Source: Dermatophagoides farinae (lineage: Eukaryota > Arthropoda > Arachnida > Sarcoptiformes > Pyroglyphidae). From it: a DNA stretch of 64,000 bases. Below are positions 12,106 to 24,653 of the stretch, in pieces. Under the pieces are notes generated by a model, which was not told the origin of the DNA, made no database searches, and saw nothing but the letters and a program-made list of their open reading frames with translations. The position numbers were made by a program, and so were the translations under genes. The first letter of the stretch is position 1. Each line of letters opens with the position of its first letter. The DNA lies in NCBI RefSeq assembly GCF_024713945.1, contig NC_134685.1, forward strand, positions 1,426,001 to 1,490,000, in the 5' to 3' direction.

Positions 12106-12387
12106 TAACTGATTGAATGGTGATTTTTCAAAACAAAACAAAACAAAAAACACATTGATCTTTACCATTGATAGATGGCGCAAAGCTTCTTATTTATCAC
12201 ACAATATTCTCTTTTTTTTAACTTTTGGTCTCTTTAGAATTTTTTTTTTGTTTCAATTTGTTCTTATATTGTAATCCAAGATTTTGTTCTTCAATCATCA
12301 TCAAATCCAAGACAGAAATGACATTTCTTCGTTTCACAATGTTGTATTTCGTTGTTATTATTATCATTGTGTTTGTTTTATATATCG

Positions 12388-12393
12388 AATAAA
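12388..12393 (+). terminator. Polyadenylation signal AATAAA, ELOVL copy 2
   Basis: The hexamer lies 283 nt after the stop codon. A second AATAAA follows at 12480-12485, so end choice may vary. Confidence 0.4.
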
Positions 12394-14841
12394 ATGTGAA
12401 TTGTTGTTTACCGATATTTTTCTTCATTCATCCGTAAACAAATTGTGTTTGTACATTGATCTATCCATTGGATGACAATAATAAAAAAAAGGTATCTGAA
12501 AAGAAAAAAAAAGTTTTTATTAATCTTTTAACTTTGAAATAAATGATGATAACTTTTTTTTTCTTTCTTTCATTGATTCCATGATGATGAAATTGTTCAC
12601 TTTTTTTTTCTTTGGCCATTCAACAATCCTATAATGTTACGGTGAATTAAACACACACACAAACAAACAGACAGACATCGATGGAATTCAAACCAGATTT
12701 TGTATAATGGGCCCATATTCTTCTTTCACTTTCATTTTGATTGTAAGAAACAAAAAAAAAAAAAAAGAAAAGGTTTGTCATCTTGTTTGTTTGTTTGTTT
12801 TTGTTTTTGTTTTCTTCTCCATAAATTTTTATAGTCACCCATCACCGATATAATAATAATAATAATCACAATCGATTCTGATCTCTATACGATAGCCAAA
12901 AAAAAAAAAAAGTTGTGACTGTTGCTGTTAATAAGCGAATCGAATAGAAACAAAAAGTGGAAAAAAAATGATTCGATTATTTCCGAAAACTTTTCCGTTG
13001 TGTATGAGTTTTCTATTTTTTTTTTTTTTTTGCTGGAATTTCTAATACAATTTTTTTTTTGTATTTTTTCCAAATTCTCAAAATTCAACAACAACAACAA
13101 CAACAACAAAAAATTTATTGACTTGGCACATTTTTCTCTATTTCTTCCCTTTCATCCACCCCCGCAGCACACATTTACGAGAAACGAATATTGACATTTT
13201 GACTAATGGACCTAAGAGGTTAACAACAGTGTACTGTATGTGTTGATTTTTTTTTTAAACTTTCTTCTTTTTTTTGTTGAATCTGGAAATTCGGTTCGAT
13301 GAACATTTCATTCCAAACGCCCACCCATCCATCCACACACGCGTTTAAAATGGAATACCTAAAAAAGATTTTTCTTTCACTCTCAATAGTTGTTGTTGTT
13401 GAAACTTTTTTTATTTATTCATTTGGACTGGCGTGAAAAGTTTAATTAGTGTTCAATGTATTTTGTTGATCACACACACACATACACACACTGTGATCAT
13501 TCAAGTGTCAAGATCATTAACACCAAGCAGAATTTTTTTTTTTTGGTTTAAATTCTTCATGACATTACGGCAATAATCAAACTGGAATGTAATGTAAAAA
13601 AATTGTTAATTGTGAATGGTTTTAATTGCAAACAACAACAACAACAACAACAACAATTAACATTGAAAATGGCATCATTTTTTTGATATTATTGCTGTCA
13701 TCTGGTGCCCATCATTCATATCAATCAATCAATCGATCGATCGATTATGATTATTATTCATTAGTTGTTATTGGCTAAAATTGAATTATTTCGATTCAAC
13801 GTTTAATTATTAAACTTTATCGCGAGAAAAAGACAATCAAATTGTCAAATCATGATTGATTCTATAGTAATAATAATCCACACACACACACACATATCGA
13901 TTTGATCGATTTGTAATCAATCAAATTAAATGGCCGCATGGAATATCAAATATCAGTCATATGATGATGATGATGATAAATCAGATGAAAGCTAATACAT
14001 ATGAAAAAAACAAAATTCTCTTCTGTTCCACAAATAAAAACGATATTTATTGTTTTCAATCATAATCCATCAAAAATCATGGAAAAAAAAGTATTCGAAT
14101 TTCATTCAATGATGATGATGATGATCATGTTACAAACACACGCACACACACACATACACACACACACGTGCCATTTTCATCGTTCGATATTATCCCTGTA
14201 ACCAATCTGATGGGTTAATCAATCAATCAATCGATGAACAACAAGATAAATGCCATGTTTTGGTATGCAATACACACACACTTGTTGTTGTACGTTGCTA
14301 CAAAAAAAAATAATTTATTTTGATGGCTTTTTCACAATGTATAAAAAAAAATTCATAAAGCTGATTTTCCATTCGATATTATAAATATATGCAAATTATA
14401 ATTGAATCAATCAATAGCTCATTTCCATCATCATCATCATCATCATTTTTTATTTGACAAAAATTTTCAACGATAATGACATGATTTTTGCATAATATAT
14501 AATTATTTATTATGCAAATCAATTCTAATGACAATAATAAAATGTTGACGATATTTATACAGAAAATTCATTAATTAGAATCTATCAAACAGTAACAAAA
14601 AAAAAAAAAGTTTAGTTATAAAATTCATGGATCGTGTCAAAAGAAAAAAAAACAGACAGACAGACAAACCTCATAATTGTTTTATTGGTTTGGTTTATAT
14701 ATTATTCGTCGATTATCGTAAAATTCTACGAATCATCATCATCATCAAATTCATGACAAGAATATTAAATATATAAAAACAATCGATTGTTTGATTATCG
14801 ATTGTTTAATTATATATATTTGATGATGATGATAGTTTCGA
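12394..14841. other. Gene-poor repeat-rich region, part 1
   Basis: I see no gene. It holds CAA runs at 13084-13109 and 13635-13656, CA tracts, GAT/ATC runs, and ATCGAT-type palindromes near 13733-13745 and 14777-14792. Open frames are repeat-driven. Confidence 0.55.
14777..14792. repeat. 16-bp palindrome AAACAATCGATTGTTT
   Basis: Perfectly self-complementary; each arm contains ACAAT, a Sox-type HMG-box core, facing the other across ATCGAT. A further ATCGATTGTTT half-copy follows at 14797-14807. A regulatory role is inference only. Confidence 0.4.
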
Positions 14842-15583
14842 ATGTATCGTCGTTTATCGTTTTATCGTTTATTTTGTTATTATTATTTGTCATTTGAGAC
14901 TTTTTGTATACTTTGTCAAAATTTGATACATTTGATTTTGTTTTATTATTGTTCAAAAGAATCGCAATATATGCAATCTGATGATGATGATGATGATGAT
15001 GCCGTATTCAATGATCATTCATTCGTATGATGATGATGATGACAATTTTGGTTAGAATTTTATTCAATTCAATTCAATTCGAACGTGATTATTGTCAAAT
15101 TTTTTCTTTTTTAGAATTGGCGAATGAATCGGGCCACTTATTTCTTTTGCTACATGATATGATGCAAGTAAGTAAAACGAATAAAAAAAAATTCATGATT
15201 GATTCAACTTTTTCTTTCTATTTTACAGACGACGACAACGACGACGATGAAAAAGTGAAAAAAAAGAAAAAAATTCAATCTGAAAATAATTGGACCGTTA
15301 TTCAATTTTGATTGATTCTATTCACATAACATACATGAATTGTTCATTTCATTTCATTTCAATAGAGAATTCTCTATGGAACACTATTGAAGAAAACAGG
15401 ACAATTTTTTTTATTAGTTTCATTTTGATGATTATTCTCATTTCATTTCATTATTATACCAAAATACCGGTTTCAAACAATGATGAAACAATCATTTCCG
15501 TTTCCGTTCATCATCATCATCATCATCAGTTTTTTTTATCACATGAAACACATGTAACAAAGAAATATATTGGTGGTAAATGA
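14842..15583 (+). other. Coding-like island, possible small spliced gene, unassigned
   Basis: I do not recognise this. A 53-nt segment at 15115-15167 is flanked by a good acceptor (TTTTTTAG) and a consensus donor (GTAAGT). It reads ELANESGHLFLLLHDMMQ in the only open frame. The next acceptor, TTTTACAG, ends at 15228, making a 61-nt intron, which fits the intron sizes of the confirmed genes. An upstream donor GTTAGA at 15051 would give a 64-nt intron. Joining in frame gives an acidic segment and soon hits a stop, so the model is weak. The frame 15335-15583 (82 aa from ATG) contains one hydrophobic stretch, FFISFILMIILISF, and could be a separate short membrane protein. This could equally be a spliced noncoding RNA. 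Confidence 0.2.
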
Positions 15584-17984
15584 TGATAATATAGAAACAA
15601 AAGCAAGAAGAAAAAGAAAATTTCAATTTGAAAATTGTGATCGGAAGTTTTATTCAACACTCTGACCTGTGTGTGTGTGTGTGTATGGGTGTATGCGTAT
15701 CGTAAGTGCCATCAATCTGAATCATTTTTTTTCCATTTTCTTGTTTCATTCATTATCTCATTATCTAGAGACATTTATAATGAAATGATGAAGCTGAATG
15801 AATGGATGAATGAATGAAAATGAACATCAATTATCGTTAACGTTTCGCTTGAATGATGCAATGATGATGATGACAATATCGCTGGCATTCCTTTTTTTTC
15901 TCTTGTTATTCAAAACAGAATTTCAAACCCTAAAAAAACCAACGTAGAGTTAAAATTGAGATTAATTCCATGTGATTAATCATCATCATCATCATCATTG
16001 GCAAGAGCGAAAAAAATTGATAATTCTTCATATATCCTGCCACAACAATCTCTCTTTTTTTTCTGCGGTGAACATTTTTTTTGTTTTGTTTTACAATTCA
16101 TTTTTATTCATTATTTTGAATTTCAAACATTCAAACCAAAAGACGCAAGAAGAAAGCACAAACCATCGCTTTCATTTCATTTCATTTTTTTTTTGTAATA
16201 ATAATCATCATTCGATTCAATTATTATTACGATGATGAAATGAAAACTAATCGGATTAATTATATGATGATTATAATTCATCATGGCCATCAATCGGTTT
16301 GCGTGTATGATTTTGATTGAATTTCTGGTTGCAACGATGAAAAAAAAAGCATTGCACAAATTAATGTGTGTCTGTGTGTGTGTGTATTCAATCATTCACA
16401 TTCAATCGGATTCATGTGGATTATAACGTTATTAAATGATAAAAAAAAATGGACAGATTCTATTTTCAGCCAACCAAGAGATGAAATATAAAGAACCAGA
16501 ATGGAAAATTGTTTTCTTATTCCAACAAAAAAAAAGATTTGGTCATCATCTATATTTCTTCTCCGTGAGTATTTTTTTTGGAACAAAGTTTAAATATGTT
16601 TTCATGCGTGTGTGTATGATTTATATCATCAGCTAAATTAATCCGGATCAAATCCGTATGGTTCCGTTTTCTTTTTTTATTTTTTTTTTTCTTCTCTCAA
16701 TTCTTTCTTTTGAATCATTCGATTCTATTTCGACACCATTCTATCGATTAGATCGATTTAGTTTGTCAAAAAAAAAAAATTGATGATGACGATAAATTGG
16801 TCTACACCAAAACTCAATTTAAAATGACAAAAGAATCCTACTACTACTACCTAAAAAAAATAGAATGAATATAAAAAAAACGGTAAACAATTTTATAAAC
16901 AAACAAACAAATAAAAAATTTTTTTTTTTTTGCAGAAATGAAAAACTTGGCAACTTTGCAATTCTAAATAGCCATCATCATCATCATCATTCAAATTTGA
17001 ATTTGAATTTGAAAACACATATTTTATATGGGCGTAACTTTTATTCTTCAAACAACAACAACAACAACAAAAGCTATTTTAACACAAGATTTGATTTGAT
17101 TTGATTCCATTTTTCAGATTGAAATACTTTATTTCGATTTTGTTTCACAGCCAAAAAACTTATTTTTTTTCCTGATAATATATTCACACAAACACTGAAG
17201 AAAATGGATGAATGAAGAAAGATAGAGAACCAAAAAAAAAAAAAAAAAAATATCAAACAATCGGGATGAACGAAAGAAAAAAAAAATTTAATTCACTTCA
17301 CAAAGTGCTGTTGATGGTGGTGGTGATGGTGGTGGAGCATCGAAATTTACAATTTTGTATCGACTGTCGATCCAACAACAACAACAGCAATTTTTTTAAA
17401 TTCAGCAGAATTTCAAACACACACACACACACACTTCACTTATGGATTTAGTGGGAGAGAGAGAGAGAGCAAAAAAAATGAATAATTTCACTTTGATTCT
17501 ATTGTTGAAAGTCCATTTTTATATTCGTTCAAATCATCATTCATTCATATACATTCGAAACGTTTGTTCGTTTGTTTAAAAATGTCAAAATTCGATACTT
17601 TTGAATCGAATAATTTTTTTTTCTTTCATTTCCATTTTTAAAAGAATAGATAAAAAAATTCTTTGATTCTTTGATAGTTGTACCGTTGTTGTGGTAGCAT
17701 CCTTTTTCTTTTCGTTGTTCATTTCATTTCATTGTATGTGTGTCTGTGTCTCTGAATTTTAATTCATTTTAACTGAATTTTTTTTCTTTTTTTTCTCTCT
17801 CTCTCTCATATTTCTTTTTCATTGATTAGCAATTCAAACCATTTTTTTTTCTTCATATACTCAGGGGGATGAATAGAGAAGAGGTAATGGGATGGATGGA
17901 AGTGTTGAGCATTTGAACATTTGAATTTGATTCAAATAAATTTTCATAAAATGGAAATGCAAAATATCAATCATTCAAAAAAAA

Positions 17985-18008
17985 ATATCGATACTTTACT
18001 ATCGATAT
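17985..18008. promoter_or_regulatory. Inverted pair of DRE-like TATCGATA sites
   Basis: ATATCGATA at 17985-17993 and TATCGATAT at 18000-18008 face each other across six bases; a third CTATCGAT follows near 18018-18025. TATCGATA is the DREF/BEAF-type promoter and insulator motif of insects. No transcription unit starts visibly nearby. Confidence 0.3.
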
Positions 18009-19367
18009 GTTGTTGAACACTATCGATTGTGGATTTGATGATTCACCCCTCTGTTTCAAAATTCGAATCTAAAGATTATTTTTTTTGGTTTTCTTTCATT
18101 TTATTTGGACAAATATTCGATTGTTTTATACTTGCAAATATAATAAAATGTGTATATATGTATGCTGTTATTATGTAATTTATTTTGCTTTAAGCCAAAG
18201 GATAATAAATGAGAAATACCAAAAAAAAAAAACCAATGAATTACCGAATCGGTTCATGTGGATTGTTCCATGTGGATTTATTTCATTTTATTCAACTATC
18301 TACATTCTGTGTGCAGGGGAAAACAAACCAATCGAATTGACGACGACGACGACGACGATATAAGAAAAGTGAATTATCATTTCGAAATCGAATTCTACCG
18401 ACCGACCGAACGAAGACTATAACTGAATTGAATCGAAGAATAAATGATGATGATGATTGTAAATGGCTCCAATTCTTTATTCATCATTCGTGCATTATTT
18501 TAGCGAGAAAAAAAAACATGATTCCCTAAGAATCTGAACGTTTATAGCATCATTAGCATTATATTCAACCAATTCCAAAATGTTCATTGTACCTAAATTC
18601 CACTATTCATTCATTTGATCCAAATAAAAAAAAATTCCTATTGTTCGTGAGTAAATTGAAATAATTTAATTACTAATCAAATTTTGCATTTCTCTTCCCA
18701 GACGATAGTGAATTGCTAATGTATAAATTGGTGAATGCAGCCGAATAATAATAATAAGTGAGATTGGTTCTAACAATTGGAACTTTGAACGAGAGAAAAA
18801 TCCCTAAAACATCATTACCATCGTCATCGTCGTCGTCGTAACTAATCGATGGGTCACATTCAATCATTTTGACTTTTCGAAAAATTCTGTTATATGTATG
18901 TATGTATGTAAAAGGTGTAGGTGTTGCCCATTACAAAATTGAATTTCTTTCATTGTTTTTTTTTATATTCACATTCAGGTCGCTAATATATTTTAATTCG
19001 TTTCGAATCAAAAGTTTTTTGTTTCAACATTTCTTGGTCGATCATCAATGATGATGAATTCAATTACAAACACCAAAAAAAAACAGCAAAAACGTTTCCT
19101 TACTGAGAGAGAGAGAGAGAAAAAAAAAGAAAATCTATTAAAAGTTTTGCCGTCGATGACGATGATGATGATAATCATGGCGCTTGATGGGGTGAGTTGT
19201 ACACGAAGAAAAACAAAACAAAACAAAAAAAAATTCACTTTAAACATTTGCCAAATAGGAAAATTTCCTATTTCAATATTATTACACACTGCTATATATT
19301 TGATTAAGAGTTTCATTTGTGTGTATTATTTGTTGAAATGAATTTTTTTTTTCTCTCATTTCATTTG

Positions 19368-19385
19368 ATCGATTGATCAATCGAT
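19368..19385. repeat. 18-bp palindrome ATCGATTGATCAATCGAT
   Basis: Perfect self-complementarity over 18 bp, two ATCGAT units flanking TGATCA. It is one of several ATCGAT dyads in the gene-poor block. Confidence 0.45.
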
Positions 19386-22300
19386 ATCATGACCATCAAA
19401 CTCTTTTTTTATGTGGCGTTTCAATTCCTTGTTTCTTTTTTTTTCGTCGTCGTCGTCGTCGTCAACATCGTCATCATCCGCGTATGTATTGTAAGGTTGT
19501 TGAAGTTTTTTTTTTCTTATTTTTGCTTTTTTTTTAATTTCAATTCCATTTCAATACTAGAATGGTGGTGGTGATGTATGTGATGATGAAGATAACAAAA
19601 AAAAATGACGTTGAAATTAATCAATTCAAGTGAAGAAAAAAAAATGGTAAAAACCAACATAATCGAAATGGTAATGGGTACCACACGAATGAAAAAAAAG
19701 CTTCAGGAAAGAAAATAAAAAAAAAAGTTTCGACATAGCAATCAATTGATTTTTGAAATACATTCGACTGCTGCTGCTGCTGCCTTCAAGAGAATGAAGA
19801 AAAAAAAACTACGATTACTAATCACGAAAACAAGACAAGCAGAATAATTCCCGAATTCCATTCCGACACACACACACTTTAATCTCACCTAGAATATTTT
19901 TTTTTAAAAAGAATCGAATCGATCTTCGATTCGATTCCACACCCGAAAAATCTTTTTCGCTCATTTAATTATTTCCATTCATTCATTCATTCATTTATTA
20001 TTATCTCTAAATGGCTTCATTAGTCATTTTTTGTGTGTGTGTGTGTGTGGATCGAATAATTTTCGAATATAAACACACACACACACACACAAACACAGAC
20101 ACATGATAAAAATTATGGATCCAGGAACGAAAAAAAAAAATTTTTTTTTTCATCTGATTCAAATATGTCTCAATTAGTCTCGATTCTACTATTACTAACC
20201 ATGGTTAGAACTAATAAAAAACAAAAGGGCACGACCCGAGTCGTTCTCGTTTTTTTTTTGTTCTGTTATTTTAAGAATCAAGAATTCATTCATGTTAATG
20301 TGTTTGTCTAATATATCCATTATAAAAGACAACTATGAATGCAGAGGAAAAAAAATTGATGACAATTGATGATCAATACGGTAATAATAATAATAATAAT
20401 AACAGAATATTCTGATAATGGATCTTATATATTTATATGATATGATTGAAATAATTGCTTTTTATAGATATTATTCTGTCGATTATTCTTTTTTGTTTTT
20501 TTGTTTTGTTTTCATTCATTCATAAGAATTATTATTATCAATATTATTATTTGATCGAAATTGTCATCAATAATAATCATCATCATCATCATCATAGTAA
20601 TCATTGGATTCTATGATCATCATATACCTACACAAGATAAAATACACTGAACCCACACACACACACACACACAAAATGGCCATTATTAAACAAATACGAT
20701 ACTCATATTCTGTTGTTGGAATGGAACAGAATTCATACTTCCTGTGTATGTGTGTGTGTGTGTAATGTTTGAATCAATGAAATGAATGATGAACAAAACA
20801 TTGACAATCTATCCATCTTAATCGTTATCTATGAACGAACTAGATGATGATGATGATGATGATTAAATTCGATGAGAAAAAAAAATTCGATCGATGAGAA
20901 TCATGCAAAAAAAAACGAACCAGAGTGGAGAAAAAAAGGATTAATGAATTGTTTCACGTTCTATTCGATTAACATTCTATTTTCCTGTAATTCTGTAGAT
21001 TCATTTATCTTTTTTTTTCTTTGGTTCACCATCATCATCATCGTTGTTGTTGTTGTTGCATCGATTGTTTTCGGCTTATCTAACCCATTTTCTCGTTTTT
21101 TTTTGTTGTTGTTGTTCGGTGTTTTGCTAATGTTTCGAGCTGATCATCATCATCATTATTAATGCTGAAGCTTTTCATTTGTATTTTTTTTCTCTCTCAC
21201 ACACACACACACACACAAAATCGGTATTCATATTATTCAACAAGAATTTTCATTTTCATCCGATGTTGTCATCATTTTGATTGTAGATTATTCGACAACA
21301 ACAACAACAACAACAAAAAACAACCGTATGATAACCGGGGAAAAAAAATTATCGATCAAAATTAAACCATTGGTATATTTTTTTCCCTTTTTTTTTGCAA
21401 ATTTTTTCTTTCGATTATCTGAACAGAATTTTCACTTTTAGCGGGAACAAAATTTTTCTTCAAACCAGAGAAAAAAAAAATTTTCTCCATAACAAGACCA
21501 ATTTTACTGATTCGAATCGGCCATACTTTTGGCAGATTGGCCATTATAAGTTATGCGCGGATTTTGTTTTGTTTTTTTTCATTCGATTTTCTCGAAAAAA
21601 AAAACACCAGAAACAATGTTCCCATTGGTACCCAGACCAGACCATACCAGACCAAACAAACTAAAGACACTAAAAAAATTCTTCGTAACATGTATAGCTA
21701 GCTAGCTATATATAGAATGAAAGAAAACGAAACGGCCCAAAAACTGATTCAACGAATCAGAATTCTTTAGCAGACGACAAATCTTTGGATGACGTAATCG
21801 TCCAGACATCATGATTTGGTTTGGTTGAAAGAAACAAAACAAAAAAAAATAAAAATAAAATAAAAAAATATTTTTCACCATCACCAACCATCATCGTCGT
21901 CATTATAATTCATTTGTAAATATAGAATGGTAGTGATCAAAAAAAAAAAAAAATTTCTATTTTTTTCAATCAATTTGAAGAGAAACATTTACAGAAACAA
22001 ACAAAACAAAACAAAAAACAACAACAACGAATACTTGTACATGTAAAATGAATGAATGAAAACGGTGTGTTTGCAAAACATTTCTATGAATGAATTTTCG
22101 TTTTTTTTTAAATATTGAGAAAAAAAAACTAAACGACAAAAAGAGAGAAAGAGAGAGAGAAACAGCAAATAGTTTGAAAACAAGTTTTCTATCCTATCAC
22201 TATACTTAATTTTTTTTTTTGATCATTTCAACTGATCGTTGTTGCTGTTGCTGTTGTTGTCGTTTGATTGATTTGATCAAATGAATCAGATTTATGCATC

Positions 22301-24628
22301 AAATTTTAGGTTTTTTTTTCGTTGTTGTTGTTGTTGTTGTTGTGGTGAATTTTAATTTCGAAATTTTTTTTTTTCGCTCTTTAATTACACACATCGATTG
22401 AAAAAAATCTGAATTATGATTTCTTCGAGTTTATTAACGACAAATTATCATTAATCATCAATAATTATCATTCTTTGTGTGTGTGTGTGTATATGATTGG
22501 TTTTTTGGTGGTTTTCTAATGGAAAAAAAATTTTTTTCTTTATCCAAAATTCATCGTGATAATGTGATCAAATCGATTTCGACATTCATACACACACACA
22601 CATAAACACGTGGTTTGTTACGATTGTTGCTAATCAGTGTTTTGTGTGTGTGTGTGTGTGTGTGTATGTGATTCTAATGTAGAATTTCAGAAAAAAAAAA
22701 TTTTCTTCATTTCATCCATATTTTAATTTCTCATTTAACGATTCATATTATTTTCGTTTTGAAAACACGTGAAAAATCCTGGTGTTTGTGTGTGTGTGTG
22801 ATTTTGATTCTTCTTGAATTTTCATCAAATTATTATTATTGTCCAACAACAACAAAAAAATTTTCCATTCAAATATTAGTGATTATTAACCATTCTTATC
22901 AACAAAAGGTAGGTGTTCATTTCCTGTATTCCTGTATTATACAAACAGATTCAGAATGTCAATCAATAACCTATTATCATCGACTCACACAAAACACTCA
23001 GTTGATTATAATAATAATAATAATAATAATCATCATCAAAAAAAAAAAAAAAAAAAATTCAATGACAATGTATCTGAGATGAAATGTGTGTGATTGATAA
23101 TGCAAAACAAAACAAAACAAAACAAAAAAAAAAGACAATTGCAAAAAACCAATTGTCATCATCGTTATCATTCAAACCTTGCCATTGATCATTATGATTT
23201 TGATGGGAAAAAAAACTATTGAATGATGACGACGATGATGGTAATTTGTCCTTGAAGATTTATCATCATCATCATCATCATATTTAAATTGTTCTGCAAT
23301 ATTCAAACACACACGATACGGTAGCTAGAATTTTTTTTTTTCACAAAATCAAATTACTTACTATATATTGAAATCAGCAACAATGATATCAACAAATGAT
23401 AAGTGTTTTTGTTTTCTGTTTCAACTGTATGTCTGTTTGTTTTTTTTTGAAAAATTCTACCATTTATTGGAAACTTGGTGGTCGGAACAAATTTAAATTT
23501 TCCACAAATGGATACTTTATGAATAATATCGATTCAATGGAATTGAATCGAATCAATTATCATCACAAATTTACTACTTAAAAATTTACTGTTTATCAAT
23601 CAATCAATCAATCAATCAAATTCAATTTGGAAACTCAGTCATATAGCCACTATTCATAGCCAATGATAATCAATTAATCGTTAACATCTTTCGCATCTTA
23701 TACCATATTTGATATTTGATAATCTACGTGTTTGAATTTTTAATTAATTTATAATCGATTTACTATAGATTAATCGTGGTTTGTTGTCATAGAATTTTGT
23801 TGTTGTTGTTGCGATTGTTGTTGATACTTGTGTAATATATATCCATATGCACCAAAAGCAGAAAAAAAATACCACCAACGCAGTAAACAATTTGTCATTG
23901 AATGAAAAAAAAAATAAAAATAAAATTCAAAACACCATCACTATTGCCATTTTATTGTATGTGTAAATGATTAAGTTTCATCATCATGGTTCATTTCATC
24001 TCAATGAATTGGATATTTGCGTGACATTCTTTTTCGTTTTTTTTTTTTTGATGAATGAAAAAAAAAATCGATTGATTTGAATCATTCAGACGTCATTTTA
24101 TTGCCAATCAAATATTGTCAAAGTAATCGAAATTATCATCTAGCAACAGTAATAATTATCAACATAAGAATCAACTGATGAAATCGTTGATGGTGGTGGT
24201 GGTGTGGTTTGTATACTACAATATTTCCTCTTTACTTTTCCATCGATGATGATGATGATATAATCGAATATTGATCAATTTTTTTTGCCCTTCTTACCAC
24301 TAACTGACCAATTGATGAATTAATTTTCATTTTTGATTTTGAAAAATACATTTTTGTTACATCTCAAAGATGAAATATATTTCAGGATGTATGTATATAT
24401 ATCTAGTATAATTATCATGATTACCATTTGAAGAATTGAATTGCAACTAGTGTTGTTGTTGTTGTTGTGGATATAATTAGTTCATTTCAGCAGTAGCAAC
24501 AAGCAACAGGCATCATTCCAGTTGCAATTTCATTCATTTCATATATATCAGGATTTAAAGTTGAATGGAAGGACACACACACACACACGGATGAACTTGA
24601 AAATAAAACGTTTGATAATGCAATTTCC

Positions 24629-24653
24629 CTCTCTCTCTCTCTCTCTCTCTCTC
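24629..24653. repeat. (CT)n microsatellite
   Basis: Twelve CT units followed by CACT units. The minus strand reads GAGA, a motif bound by GAGA-type factors in insects. Confidence 0.85.
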
